From assembly GCA_018262195.1 (NCBI GenBank), contig JAGTRS010000024.1, positions 1 through 57,742 on the forward strand: a stretch of 57,742 bases of DNA. Direction: 5' to 3'. The stretch is from Pseudomonadota bacterium (GTDB lineage: Bacteria > Pseudomonadota > Gammaproteobacteria > Burkholderiales > Rhodocyclaceae). The notes under the pieces were generated by a model. That model did not search any database. It was not told the origin of the DNA and saw only the letters and a list, made by a program, of their open reading frames with translations. Both the position numbers and the translations under genes were made by a program. Position 1 is the first letter of the stretch. Each line of letters begins with the position of its first letter. Positions 1 through 9,023 of the stretch are shown piece by piece.

Positions 1-57
1 GAGCATGACCGCCAAGGGCAAACCGAGTTTCCGGATATCGGCGCTGGTCCAGGTCAT
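1..57 (-). CDS. PilO/MshJ-like pilus assembly protein (N-terminal fragment, runs off the window)
   Basis: Only the first 19 codons are in the window, beginning MTWTSADIRKLGLPLAVML. The ATG shares bases with the TGA of the preceding gene (ATGA overlap), so translation is probably coupled. A short polar start followed by hydrophobic residues fits an inner-membrane PilO/MshJ protein, which usually follows the PilN-like gene in MSHA and type IV pilus operons. The identity rests mostly on position, because too little of the protein is visible for a family call. Confidence 0.5.
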   Translation of the reverse strand, partial: MTWTSADIRKLGLPLAVML

Positions 58-1565
58 GGCGCATGGCTCCGGATGATTTCGACGGCGAACTGGCGGGCCT
101 TGGCCTCTTCATCAATGCCGTCTCCACCGCGCAGCGAGGTGCCGGACTCGATGTCGAAGGGACGTTGCAGGACATTGACCGTAACCCCCGGTTCGTGGCG
201 CAGGGATTCGACGAACTGGTCGAAGATGGCGAGGGTTTGCCGGGTATTGGCTCGTTCCAGTCTGATCGAGCCGCGTACCGTGGTGATCTCGCGGCTGTCG
301 GTCTGTTTGTTTGCGCCAGGGGGGCTGGAAATGCCATTTTTCCAGTCAATTTCCTCAAGAACGATGCTTGGCATCTGGTCAAGCGTACGGCTGACCATGC
401 GATACGCGGAGCCGGGTTGGTGTTGCTGACTGACCAGTTCAGCATAGCGGTTGGTCAATTGGCGCAGGGTCTGGTTGTCGATCCCCAGTTGCGGGAAGGT
501 GGCCGAAATTTCCTGGTAGCGGCGGTTGAAGTCCGCTTCACTGGAGGCAAGGGAGCTCACTTCTTCGCGTAAAGCGTGGGCATCGTAGGTTTGCTTGGCA
601 GAAAAGAGCACGCTGCCCAGCAAGGCTAGCAGGCCGGCGGCGATCAGGCCGTGGCGGATCTGTGACAAGCGGTAGTGGTGGCGATGCATTTCGCCGGCAA
701 ATTGCTGCCGGGGCGGTGCAGAGGCCAGCAATTGCAGGAACAGCAGGTCGCTGCGATTGTCCTCCGGCAAGGTGTGCAGCTTCAGCTTGTCGGCCGCCAG
801 ATGGCTGTCGATGATGTGGAAACTGAGTTGGCCGCGGTCGGGGCAGGCTTTTTCGATGGCCGGAATGCTTAGCGGGTGGGCGACAACGAGGACCGGCAGG
901 GCTTCATCGCGCCCGATCAGGCGCTGGCCGATCAGGTATTGATGCAGTTTGCCGGATTCGGCGGCAAAGGCGCTGGCGATGCCGGCGATGCTGCTGTCGG
1001 AGAGTGGCGCCATGCGTGAAAAATGAGCATGGCCATCGACCAAATAGCTCTCGCGGATCGAGTGGTCCTGCACGGTCAGCAGCAGGCAGCGACCACCGCC
1101 ATAACCGAGTTTCTTTACGAGCAGGCCGCCGAGCTGGGCAACCGTATAGATGCCGGCCAGTGGTGCTTCGGCGCTGCTGATTCGTTGTAGCCAGGGCTCG
1201 AAATGGGCCGGGTTGGTCAGCGCGGAGAGCAGCAGTTTCTCATTCTTGCGCTGGGTCTTTTCATAGCCAAGCGAAATGGCCGTGGCGAGTGCCGTGCCGA
1301 GAAAGTGCTGGCCGATCTTGCGGGTGATCAGGGTCTGACGATCCTGTCCGCGCAGGAAAGGGATGGTCTCGTGCACGTGGCCTTCTTCGGCGACGTTGGC
1401 GAGCAACGAGAAATGGCTGCCGCGATGCTCGGCCAGGTAGAGGGCAAATTCCCGCAGGCCATCGTCGTTGTTTTCGAAGATGCCCTCGGGCAGCAACTCG
1501 CCGCGCCGACAGGTGAAGGCCTGAAGGCGATGGGTGTTGAGATAGAGAAGGCGACGAGTGATCAC
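54..1565 (-). CDS. Fused PilM/PilN-like (MshI/GspL-like) inner-membrane pilus assembly protein
   Basis: A 503-residue protein. About 300 N-terminal residues are soluble and predicted cytoplasmic. They are followed by one membrane segment near residues 307-325 (HGLIAAGLLALLGSVLFSA), then a heptad-like stretch and a periplasmic C-terminal domain. This is the layout of GspL or of PilM joined to PilN: an actin-like cytoplasmic part that contacts the assembly ATPase, and a periplasmic part that pairs with PilO/MshJ. It overlaps both neighbours by 4 bases (ATGA), after the PilC-like gene and before the PilO-like gene. Sequence similarity to named MshI proteins cannot be judged by eye, so the call rests on architecture and operon position. 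Confidence 0.65.
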   Translation of the reverse strand: MITRRLLYLNTHRLQAFTCRRGELLPEGIFENNDDGLREFALYLAEHRGSHFSLLANVAEEGHVHETIPFLRGQDRQTLITRKIGQHFLGTALATAISLGYEKTQRKNEKLLLSALTNPAHFEPWLQRISSAEAPLAGIYTVAQLGGLLVKKLGYGGGRCLLLTVQDHSIRESYLVDGHAHFSRMAPLSDSSIAGIASAFAAESGKLHQYLIGQRLIGRDEALPVLVVAHPLSIPAIEKACPDRGQLSFHIIDSHLAADKLKLHTLPEDNRSDLLFLQLLASAPPRQQFAGEMHRHHYRLSQIRHGLIAAGLLALLGSVLFSAKQTYDAHALREEVSSLASSEADFNRRYQEISATFPQLGIDNQTLRQLTNRYAELVSQQHQPGSAYRMVSRTLDQMPSIVLEEIDWKNGISSPPGANKQTDSREITTVRGSIRLERANTRQTLAIFDQFVESLRHEPGVTVNVLQRPFDIESGTSLRGGDGIDEEAKARQFAVEIIRSHAP

Positions 1566-2761
1566 GTTTTTATCTTGCTGATGACGTCGTAGATCGGGCC
1601 GATGACCGACAGCATGATCCAGCCGAGCAGGGCGCCCATGAACAGGGTCAGCATCGGTTCGATCAGGGCCTGGGCCTTGCCGACGGATTCCCTGACGTCA
1701 CGGTTGTAGAAATAGCTGACATTGAGCAGCGCCTTGTCGAGGCCGCCGGTACTTTCACCAATGCGTAGCATGCGGACGACCAGCGGCGGAAAAAGTCCGA
1801 CGTCGCGGAAGGCGCCAGCGACGTTCTGACCTTCACGGATCGACTGTTCGACCCTTTCCAGCGCGCGGCGGACGACCCGGTTGCCGACGACGTTCTGGGT
1901 CGAACGGATCGATTCGAGCACGGGAATTCCGGAGGCGTAGAGCATGGCGAAAGTGCTGGAAAAACGGGCCAGAATGATCTTTTTCAGGATCGGGCCAACG
2001 ACCGGCAGGTGCAGCTTGATGCCGTCGAGACGCAGGCGGGCCAGCGGATTGCCGCGCAGGATCAGTTGTGCGGCAATGACGGCGACGATGGGCAGCAGCA
2101 GGAAAACGTACCAGTAATTGACCAGCAGATCGGAAACGAAGAACAGCAGTTTGGTGTGCGGCGGCAGGACGTGGCCCATGTTCTTCACGAACAGCTTGAG
2201 CTGCGGGACCATGTAGATCATCAGGAAGAAGGTGGCCGACAACACGATGGTCGCCACAAAGGCCGGGTACATCAGCAGTTTCTTGGTCTGCGAGGCCAGC
2301 TCGTCTTCCCATTTCAGCGATTCGGTCAGGGAGGCGAGGACGTCAGGCAGTTGCCCGCTCGATTCGCCGGCACGGATCAGGTTGCCGAAAACCTGGCTGA
2401 AGACGTCCGGATGTTCTGCCATGGCTTGGGACAAGGTCTGCCCGCCCTCGATGCTTTCGATCAGCCCGGCCATGACTTCGCGAAAGCGCGGGTGCTCGAT
2501 CGAGTCACGCAAATCGGTCAGGCCTTCGAGGATAGGGACGCCCGCCCGGGTCAGCTGTTCGAGGTGGAAGCAGAAATTGATCAGTTCCGGACGCGGCACG
2601 CTCCGGTTGCCGAAAAGCGCGCGGTGCTGGATCGGTGTGCCGGTGACCAGGTCGAGATTCATGCGCTTGAGGCGCATTTCGAGGTCGACCAGATTGATTG
2701 CGTCGAGCCGCCCGTAAGTCATTCGACCTTCCACGCTGACGGCCTTGTAGTCGAAAAGCAT
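1562..2761 (-). CDS. GspF/PilC/MshG family inner-membrane platform protein
   Basis: A 399-residue protein with the duplicated GspF/PilC domain plan. The first cytoplasmic domain (about 65-165) contains FHLEQLTRAGVPILEGL. Two membrane segments follow near 168-190 and 217-237. The second copy contains FSSTFAMLYASGIPVLESI (about 265-285), and the last membrane segment lies near 368-392. Members form the inner-membrane platform on which the assembly ATPase acts to polymerise pilins or pseudopilins. The length is normal for the family. The gene begins 2 bases after the ATPase stop and overlaps the next gene by 4 bases, so it is in the same operon. Confidence 0.9.
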   Translation of the reverse strand: MLFDYKAVSVEGRMTYGRLDAINLVDLEMRLKRMNLDLVTGTPIQHRALFGNRSVPRPELINFCFHLEQLTRAGVPILEGLTDLRDSIEHPRFREVMAGLIESIEGGQTLSQAMAEHPDVFSQVFGNLIRAGESSGQLPDVLASLTESLKWEDELASQTKKLLMYPAFVATIVLSATFFLMIYMVPQLKLFVKNMGHVLPPHTKLLFFVSDLLVNYWYVFLLLPIVAVIAAQLILRGNPLARLRLDGIKLHLPVVGPILKKIILARFSSTFAMLYASGIPVLESIRSTQNVVGNRVVRRALERVEQSIREGQNVAGAFRDVGLFPPLVVRMLRIGESTGGLDKALLNVSYFYNRDVRESVGKAQALIEPMLTLFMGALLGWIMLSVIGPIYDVISKIKT

Positions 2762-2763
2762 GG

Positions 2764-4470
2764 TTACATCCGGTCGGTCAGGTCAACGACGCGGGCCAGT
2801 TCTTCGAGCGAGGTCGTGCCGTTGAGCACCCGGCGCATGCCGTCGTCGGCCAGTGTCGTGAAGCCTTGCAGCAAGGCGCGGGCACGGATTTCGTGGGTGG
2901 TGGCGCGGCGGGCGATCAGTTCGTCGATGCCGGCGTCAATGCGCAACAACTCCATGATGGCCAGGCGGCCCCGGTAACCCTGGAAATCGCACAGTTCGCA
3001 GCCGGTGGGCCGGAACAGCACGGGGCGCGACCCTTCGCCCATCGGTCCGAGCAGCCGGATTTCGTGCGGCTCGGCGTGGTAAGGCGATTTGCAGTGCTCG
3101 CAAAGGCGGCGGATCAGGCGCTGGGCGATGATGCCGATGATGTTGCCGGCCATGATGTCGGGCAGCACGCCAATGTCGAGGAGGCGTGGCACGGCGCCAA
3201 TGGCCGAATTGGTGTGCAGGGTCGTATACACCTGATGGCCGGTCATCGCTGCGCGGAAGGCCATTTCGGCCGTCTCCGAATCGCGCACTTCGCCAACCAG
3301 GATGACGTCAGGATCCTGGCGCATCATCGAGCGGATGCCGTTGGCGAAATCCAGCTTCGCAGTCTCTGAGACCGAAGTCTGGCGCACCATGGCCATCGGG
3401 TATTCGACCGGGTCTTCGAGGGTCATGATGTGAATGCCCTCGGCGTTGATATGGTTCAGTACCGAGTAGAGCGTCGTCGTCTTGCCGCTGCCGGTTGGGC
3501 CGGTGACGAGGATGATGCCTTCGGGCCGGGAAATCATCAGCTTCAACTGATGCAGATGATCCTCGGCCAGGCCAAGTCCTTCCAGCGGGACGATGCCCTT
3601 TTGCCGGTCAAGGATGCGCAGGACGATGTTTTCGCCGTGGATGGTCGGCTGGCTGGCAACGCGAAAATCGATCGGCCGGCCGGAGACGGTCAGGCTGATC
3701 CGGCCATCCTGCGGGGCGCGCATTTCGGCGATGTTCATGCCGGAAAGCACTTTGATGCGAACGGTCATCGCCGGCCAGTAGGATTTATGCAGGGCGCGAA
3801 TCTGGCGCAGCATGCCATCGATGCGATAACGGATGCGCAGGAAGTTGGCTTCGGGCTCGAAATGGATGTCCGAAGCTTCGCGCTTGACGGCATCAGTCAG
3901 GATCGAGTCGATCAGGCGAACGACCGGCTGGCTGTATTCGTTGTCGGTGGCCGAAAGGCTGTGCCAGTCGATCTCGCCGGTTTCGATCTCGTGCAGGATG
4001 CCGTCGATCGACAGTTCGTGGCCGTAATACTGATCGATGGCGTGATCGATTTCAGATTCGCCGGCGAGCAGCGTCTCGATCTCGGTGCCCTCCTCCAGCT
4101 GGGAACGCACGCGGTCAAGGCCGACGATGTCGTTGATGTCGGAAATTGCCAGCGCCAGCCGGCGGTTGTTCCGGTCGTAATCGAGCGGCAACAGATGGTG
4201 GCGCTTTGCCAGATCGCGCGGCACTAGCTTGAGGGCTTGCGGGTCGACCACGGCATGCGAAAGGTCAATGCTTTGCTTGCCGAGGCTTTCTGACAGAGCC
4301 TGACGCAAGGTGGCTTCGGTGACGAATCCCAGCGAAACCAGCAGCTTGCCGATCGGCTGGTTCTGCTTCATCTGCTCCAGCAGCGCGATACGTAGCTGGT
4401 CTTCCGACAGAATGCCTTCGGAGATGAGGATCTGGCCGAGCGGACGGCGCTGGAGGGCTGCGGTGCTCAT
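2764..4470 (-). CDS. GspE/PilB/MshE family pilus assembly ATPase
   Basis: A hexameric motor ATPase of the type II secretion and type IV pilus superfamily. Starting at MSTAALQRRP it has 568 residues. An N-terminal MshEN-type domain (about 10-80, LGQILISEGILSEDQL) is followed by the N2 region and the catalytic core: Walker A GPTGSGKT at about 324, Walker B VILVGEVRD at about 389, the His-box TTLHTN, and a zinc-binding tetracysteine (CEHC and CELC, about 457 and 491). The frame stays open a further 66 bases upstream, but that would overlap the TPR gene. The ATG at 4470 leaves a 7-base gap and fits family N-termini. Presence of the C4 zinc motif argues against a PilT-type retraction ATPase. Confidence 0.92.
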   Translation of the reverse strand: MSTAALQRRPLGQILISEGILSEDQLRIALLEQMKQNQPIGKLLVSLGFVTEATLRQALSESLGKQSIDLSHAVVDPQALKLVPRDLAKRHHLLPLDYDRNNRRLALAISDINDIVGLDRVRSQLEEGTEIETLLAGESEIDHAIDQYYGHELSIDGILHEIETGEIDWHSLSATDNEYSQPVVRLIDSILTDAVKREASDIHFEPEANFLRIRYRIDGMLRQIRALHKSYWPAMTVRIKVLSGMNIAEMRAPQDGRISLTVSGRPIDFRVASQPTIHGENIVLRILDRQKGIVPLEGLGLAEDHLHQLKLMISRPEGIILVTGPTGSGKTTTLYSVLNHINAEGIHIMTLEDPVEYPMAMVRQTSVSETAKLDFANGIRSMMRQDPDVILVGEVRDSETAEMAFRAAMTGHQVYTTLHTNSAIGAVPRLLDIGVLPDIMAGNIIGIIAQRLIRRLCEHCKSPYHAEPHEIRLLGPMGEGSRPVLFRPTGCELCDFQGYRGRLAIMELLRIDAGIDELIARRATTHEIRARALLQGFTTLADDGMRRVLNGTTSLEELARVVDLTDRM

Positions 4471-4477
4471 GGCGGGT

Positions 4478-5728
4478 TCAGCGCGCTGGCTCGGCTTGCA
4501 ATTCGCCGAGACGCTTCTCGACCTTGTTGCGATCAAAAGCGGCAGGGCGCTTGTTGGCGGCTTCGATGGCCAGTCGGTAATGCTGCGCAGCCAGTCGATT
4601 CTGCCGCAGGTGGTCGAGGCTGACGGCCAGATTGAACAGGTAATCCGGGTTGTCGCTGTCGGCAGTAACGGCGTTGAAATAGACCTGCTGTGCCTCAGGC
4701 CAGCGGCTCTGGCGGCTGTAGAGATTCCCCAGTGCGAAATTGAGCGGGGCGGAGTCGGGTTGTGCCGAGAGCAGGGTTTTCAGGCGGCTCTCAGCAGTTT
4801 GTGGATCGCTCGCAGCGGATGGTCCGTTTAAGGCTGCCGCCTGGGCGGCCGGATCGCTCGGATTGGCCACCAATGCTCGCTGCCTAAAATTTTCAGCTTC
4901 GGCCGGTCGGCCTTGGCGATGGGCGATCGCTGCCAGAACAAGCAGGGCATCCGTGTTGTTCGGGTCACGCTGCAGCGCTTGCTCGAAATCCTGGCGAGCC
5001 AATTCGGTCTCGCCACGTTGCAGGCTGCTATGGCCGCGCGTGAGATTGGCATCGGGTTCCGGTTGGGTGCGAATCAGGCGGATTGGTGCTCCGCTCGACT
5101 GGCCGTCATGGGCTGCAGGCATTCGGCTGGGCGGCGGAGCAGTGCGGGGGGCGAAGAGCGGTGTTCCGGTAGATTGTGGCGTATTCTCAATGCCCGGTTG
5201 CTCTGGCGGTGTCGGCAAGCCGATTGGTGCGGCAGGCGGCATCAGCGCCGGGGATGCATTCCCCGGTTGCAGCGCAGAGGCTCGAGGGGGCGTCGCCAAT
5301 GAGCCGTGGCTCATGGCGTTCAATTGGTACCAGACATAGCCGCCAATGGTGACTCCTGCCAGTCCCAAGGTGCCAAGTGCCAGCCAGAGCGCCAGGCGGG
5401 ATTTCGGTTCGGGTGTTTTCTTGGCAGTGAACGCGTTGCGCACGGCTTCGCGATCACGAACTTCCGTTGCGGCAACCGGCGCTGCGGCCTTGGCTTGGGG
5501 GGGCGGGCGTGCCGCGGAAAGTGGCGTGCTCGCCAAGTCGGCATCCAGGGCATCCTGATAGATGGCAAGGTCAGGGAGCGGGTTGGAACTGCCATTTGCC
5601 GGGTCTCTGGCGATGGGCTCCAAGCTGAGGCTGTCGACAACCTCGGCAGGCTGGATCCCGAACTGAGCCCGGGCAGCCTCCTGCTTGGTCGTTTCCGCCC
5701 TTTTCAGGGCATCCATCAACAGGCTCAT
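4478..5728 (-). CDS. TPR-repeat membrane protein, MshN-like
   Basis: A 416-residue protein. The N-terminal cytoplasmic stretch starts MSLLMDALKRAETTKQ, a common opening of MshN/GspB-type proteins. One membrane segment (LALWLALGTLGLAGVTIGGYVWY, split here only for reading) lies near residues 113-135, followed by a long Pro/Ala-rich periplasmic linker and TPR repeats from about 230 to 400 (for example DFEQALQRDPNNTDALLVLA and NLYSRQSRWPEAQQVYFNAV). MshN-type proteins are thought to act as periplasmic scaffolds in MSHA assembly. It sits between secretin and ATPase genes with gaps of 9 and 7 bases, consistent with one transcript. Function is inferred from architecture and context. Confidence 0.75.
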   Translation of the reverse strand: MSLLMDALKRAETTKQEAARAQFGIQPAEVVDSLSLEPIARDPANGSSNPLPDLAIYQDALDADLASTPLSAARPPPQAKAAAPVAATEVRDREAVRNAFTAKKTPEPKSRLALWLALGTLGLAGVTIGGYVWYQLNAMSHGSLATPPRASALQPGNASPALMPPAAPIGLPTPPEQPGIENTPQSTGTPLFAPRTAPPPSRMPAAHDGQSSGAPIRLIRTQPEPDANLTRGHSSLQRGETELARQDFEQALQRDPNNTDALLVLAAIAHRQGRPAEAENFRQRALVANPSDPAAQAAALNGPSAASDPQTAESRLKTLLSAQPDSAPLNFALGNLYSRQSRWPEAQQVYFNAVTADSDNPDYLFNLAVSLDHLRQNRLAAQHYRLAIEAANKRPAAFDRNKVEKRLGELQAEPAR

Positions 5729-5737
5729 GCTCGGCCC

Positions 5738-7534
5738 TCAGCGGCTCGGAACAATGTTGAACGGCTGGGCTTCATTCGGCTGGGCGAAGAAGCTGTCATT
5801 CGGCAGGAATCCGCGCATATTGGCGTAGTCGCCGTCCAGGCTGGCATCCTTGATTACTACGGGGCGCAGGAAAATGACCAGTTCTGTTTTTCTCGCCAGA
5901 TTGTCGCGATTGTTCGCAACCTCTCCGATCAGAGGAATTTGGCCAATCAACGGTACGCGCTGGTTCTGGAAGTCGATCTTGTCTTCCATCAGGCCGCCTA
6001 GAACGGCCGTATTGCCGCTGGTGACACGCATGACCGACTCGATCTCCCTCGTGCGAATCTGAGGAACCTTGTTCAGTCCATTGAGGTCCGGGTTGGGATC
6101 CGTAACGTAGCCACCGAGGGCTGTGATCGTTGGCCGGACGTTGAGCGTGACCACATCGCTATCGCTAATCTGTGGCGTGACGCTCATGACCAAGCCGACG
6201 CTGACGGTTTGCGGTGTGGTCGTGTAAGAGCGAATAGGTGTGCCACCGACCAGGTTGGTATTGGCGATGGCCAATTCGGATTTGACGTTGAAAAAGACGA
6301 TGTTCTCGACCACCTTCAACAGCGCGGTCTGATTGTTCATGACCGATAGGCGCGGGCTGGATAGCACTTTTGTTGTGCCAAACTGGCTGAGCATGGTGAT
6401 GGCAGCTTTTGGGGCACCACCGGCGCCGGTGTACTCCAGATTCTTGACGGCGGCAGCGGTCAGTGTGTTGCCGATGAAGCGGAAAGTCGCGCCTCCGCTG
6501 GTGATCTTGGTCCAGTCGATACCCTGCTGATAGCCATCGTTCAGCGTGACCTCAACAATCGTCGCCTCAATCAGCACTTGGCGGCGGGCCGAATTGATGA
6601 CGCGGTCGACAAATTCCTGGATCCTGTCGTGCTGGCGTTGCGTGGCGCGCACTGTGATGACACCGGTTTCGGCGTTCATGATGACCGAGGCCGCTTCGCG
6701 GAAGGTGCTGTGGCGGACTAGGGTGGTGCCGGCAGCCTGGCTGGCCGAACTGGGCGCCGGATTTCCTTGCAGGGCACTGGCGATGGACTGGGCGGCACGC
6801 CGGCCAGTCTGCGGCAGGGCGGCGGCGCCGGTTGCCATCTGCTCGTTGTTTTGCTCGTAGCTCGTTTCGCTCGAACCCTCCGGCAAGACCTTGTCGGTTT
6901 CACGCAGGATGTCCTTGATGTTTTTTTCCAGCGATTCCCAGAACTGGTTCTTCGAGGAGTTTTCGATGCGTGTATTCGAAATGTTGCCGCCGGTCGCGCC
7001 GACTGAGGGGGCGCCGCTGCTGCCGCTGGGCACGCCGGTCGCGATCTGAGTATTGGCCGACACCGTCCCCGTCACCGATCGCGCCATATTCACGTAATCG
7101 ACCTTGTAATGCTTCAGGAAGGGGGAATCCGGCATGACCGCGAGGTTCGGGCCATCCATCTCGAAGCGCATGTCGACCTGCTTGGCTATCCGGGTCAGCA
7201 GTTGCGGCAGAGTCTGGTCAATGGCATTCAACGTAACGTTGCCTGTGATCCCGGGGTTGATGTCGACATTGACCTTGGCGTCGCGAGCCAAGGCGAACAG
7301 CAAGTCACGGATCGGGACGTTATTGACAACGACGCTGTAGGTTTCGGCCTTGTGGGTGGGTTTGGGCTTGGGCAGGGATAGCGTCTGCTGTACTGGCGCC
7401 GGGATGTTGCCGCTGGCAACGGGGGCGGAACTTTCCGTATTCAGGTGCCCCTTCAAGGGTTCGCGAGGCGTGGGTGCCGCACAGGCGGCCAATAGAAGGG
7501 CGGCGAAGGTTGCGCTGATAAAACCGATTTTCAT
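5738..7534 (-). CDS. Outer-membrane secretin, MshL/PilQ/GspD family lipoprotein
   Basis: A 598-residue protein with a lipoprotein signal (MKIGFISATFAALLLAAC, lipobox LLAAC with Cys18), so it is predicted to be lipidated and sent to the outer membrane. An STN/N0 domain lies near 70-125 (VPIRDLLFALARDAKVNVDI). A Gly/Ser/Asn-rich, low-complexity segment covers about 155-265. The secretin domain occupies about 290-575, with VLIEATIVEVTLNDGYQQGI, QTVSVGLVMSVTPQIS and the terminal signature VPLIGQIPLIG. Secretins form the gated outer-membrane channel through which the pilus or substrate passes. A 106-base gap separates it from the upstream ATPase gene, with no obvious terminator, so the operon may be continuous. 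Confidence 0.9.
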   Translation of the reverse strand: MKIGFISATFAALLLAACAAPTPREPLKGHLNTESSAPVASGNIPAPVQQTLSLPKPKPTHKAETYSVVVNNVPIRDLLFALARDAKVNVDINPGITGNVTLNAIDQTLPQLLTRIAKQVDMRFEMDGPNLAVMPDSPFLKHYKVDYVNMARSVTGTVSANTQIATGVPSGSSGAPSVGATGGNISNTRIENSSKNQFWESLEKNIKDILRETDKVLPEGSSETSYEQNNEQMATGAAALPQTGRRAAQSIASALQGNPAPSSASQAAGTTLVRHSTFREAASVIMNAETGVITVRATQRQHDRIQEFVDRVINSARRQVLIEATIVEVTLNDGYQQGIDWTKITSGGATFRFIGNTLTAAAVKNLEYTGAGGAPKAAITMLSQFGTTKVLSSPRLSVMNNQTALLKVVENIVFFNVKSELAIANTNLVGGTPIRSYTTTPQTVSVGLVMSVTPQISDSDVVTLNVRPTITALGGYVTDPNPDLNGLNKVPQIRTREIESVMRVTSGNTAVLGGLMEDKIDFQNQRVPLIGQIPLIGEVANNRDNLARKTELVIFLRPVVIKDASLDGDYANMRGFLPNDSFFAQPNEAQPFNIVPSR

Positions 7535-7640
7535 CGGGTTAAGCCTTGTCTGAGCAGAGTGGTCACGTATCGATTGGTTTTGACTATGATGCTAGCACGT
7601 TAATTGGCCGGGCTGCATGCTTTGCCGCCGGTGGATAAGG

Positions 7641-9023
7641 TTACCGCAACTTGCTGACCTGTCTGGGAAAAGGCTGAACGGACTTGATCGACTCGGGCAG
7701 GCTCTGCATGGCTGCAATCGCCTCCTCACGGCTGTCGAAATCGCCAAAAATGACACCTACCCTGTCGCGTCCGGAAAGGCTGGAACGATAGACGCGAAGA
7801 TGTGCTGGTTCAAGAACGGCAATCGCCCGAGACAGGAAACCTTCAACCTCGCCGGTATGGTTGGCATCCGTGGCCAGCAACTGGATGAAATAGTGGTTGC
7901 GCGGTGCATCCTTGATCCACTCGTCGTATTGGGCGAGGTGCTGGCGGGTGATGGCGCCGAAACGTATCTTGTCTTGTGCAGGGCTTGCCTCTGGCGCCTC
8001 GCTGCGGGGGGGCGGTAAGGCTTGCAGGCGTTTGCTGTTCTGTGGCGCTTGTGACTTGGCCGAAACTGGCGGTACGCTTTCTTTGTCTTCAGCGGGCGCC
8101 AGAGGGCGAGAGCCTGTGCCGATGGTCATGGCCAGAAGCAGGGCGCCAATGCCAGCCCCTGCGATGCCCCAGAGCAGGGGTTTGGGGTTGAAAGCGGCTT
8201 TCGGCTGCAAAGGTTGAAAACGGGCGTCCTGTTCGGCAACCCGGATTTCGTGGCTGCCTACCTGGTGGCTGCCGCTGGAGTAAGCCGCCAGCAGGGCCTT
8301 GTCGGCGAGGATGTTGATGCGCCGGGAAAGCCCTTCGGAGATCCGGGCAATCATCTGGATTGCTTCGCTGGTGAAGGGGTTGGGGCCGTGATAACCGGCA
8401 GCGCGCAGGCGAAACTCGATATAGGCCGCAACATCGGCTTGCTTGAGCGGCATCAGGTTGAAGTGCTGGGTGATTCGCTCGCGCAGCTGGCGCATGTCGG
8501 TGGCGGCCAGGCGTTCATCCAGCTCAGGCTGGGCGAAGAGGGCGATTTGCAGCAGCTTGGTGGCTTTGGACTCGAGGTTCGACAGAAGCCGTATTTCCTC
8601 AAGTGATTCAGCGGGCATGGCGTGGGCTTCATCGATCAGCAGCACGACGCGCTTGCCTTCTGCGTAGCGTTCAATCAGGGCGTCCTGCAGGGCGCGGGTC
8701 AGTGAGTGTGTTGCCTTGCCATCGGTCGGTATGCCCAGTTCGTCAGCGATGGCGCCGAGAATTTCCTGGCGGGAGAGCGAAGGGTTGGCCAGGTAGAGGG
8801 TTTCGACGTTCTCCGGCAGGCGTTCGAGCAGCATCCGGCAGAGCATGGTCTTGCCGCTGCCAACCTCGCCGCTGACCTTGACGATGCCTTCGTCCTGGGT
8901 AATTGCATAAATGAGGGCATCAAGCGTCGGCCCACGGTTGGCGCCGGTGAAGAAGAAATCGGTGTGAGGCGTGATGCGGAAGGGGGGCTCACGTAGCCCG
9001 AAGTGCTCGAGATAAAGGCTCAT
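7641..9023 (-). CDS. ExeA/MshM-type AAA ATPase with C-terminal SPOR-like domain
   Basis: A 460-residue protein. The AAA domain carries Walker A GEVGSGKT (52-59) and Walker B VVLLIDEAH (126-134), and opens with the family signature YLEHFGLREPPFRITPHTDF. A membrane segment lies near 284-305 (LLWGIAGAGIGALLLAM). The periplasmic C-terminus (about 370-460, HYFIQLLATDANHTGEVEGF) resembles a SPOR domain, which often binds peptidoglycan. ExeA and MshM proteins are proposed to use ATP to open or remodel peptidoglycan for secretin assembly. The start ATG overlaps the stop of the response regulator gene by 4 bases, which ties the regulator to this operon. XrtA-associated ATPases of PEP-CTERM loci are related; the linkage to a secretin favours the MshM reading. 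Confidence 0.8.
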   Translation of the reverse strand: MSLYLEHFGLREPPFRITPHTDFFFTGANRGPTLDALIYAITQDEGIVKVSGEVGSGKTMLCRMLLERLPENVETLYLANPSLSRQEILGAIADELGIPTDGKATHSLTRALQDALIERYAEGKRVVLLIDEAHAMPAESLEEIRLLSNLESKATKLLQIALFAQPELDERLAATDMRQLRERITQHFNLMPLKQADVAAYIEFRLRAAGYHGPNPFTSEAIQMIARISEGLSRRINILADKALLAAYSSGSHQVGSHEIRVAEQDARFQPLQPKAAFNPKPLLWGIAGAGIGALLLAMTIGTGSRPLAPAEDKESVPPVSAKSQAPQNSKRLQALPPPRSEAPEASPAQDKIRFGAITRQHLAQYDEWIKDAPRNHYFIQLLATDANHTGEVEGFLSRAIAVLEPAHLRVYRSSLSGRDRVGVIFGDFDSREEAIAAMQSLPESIKSVQPFPRQVSKLR

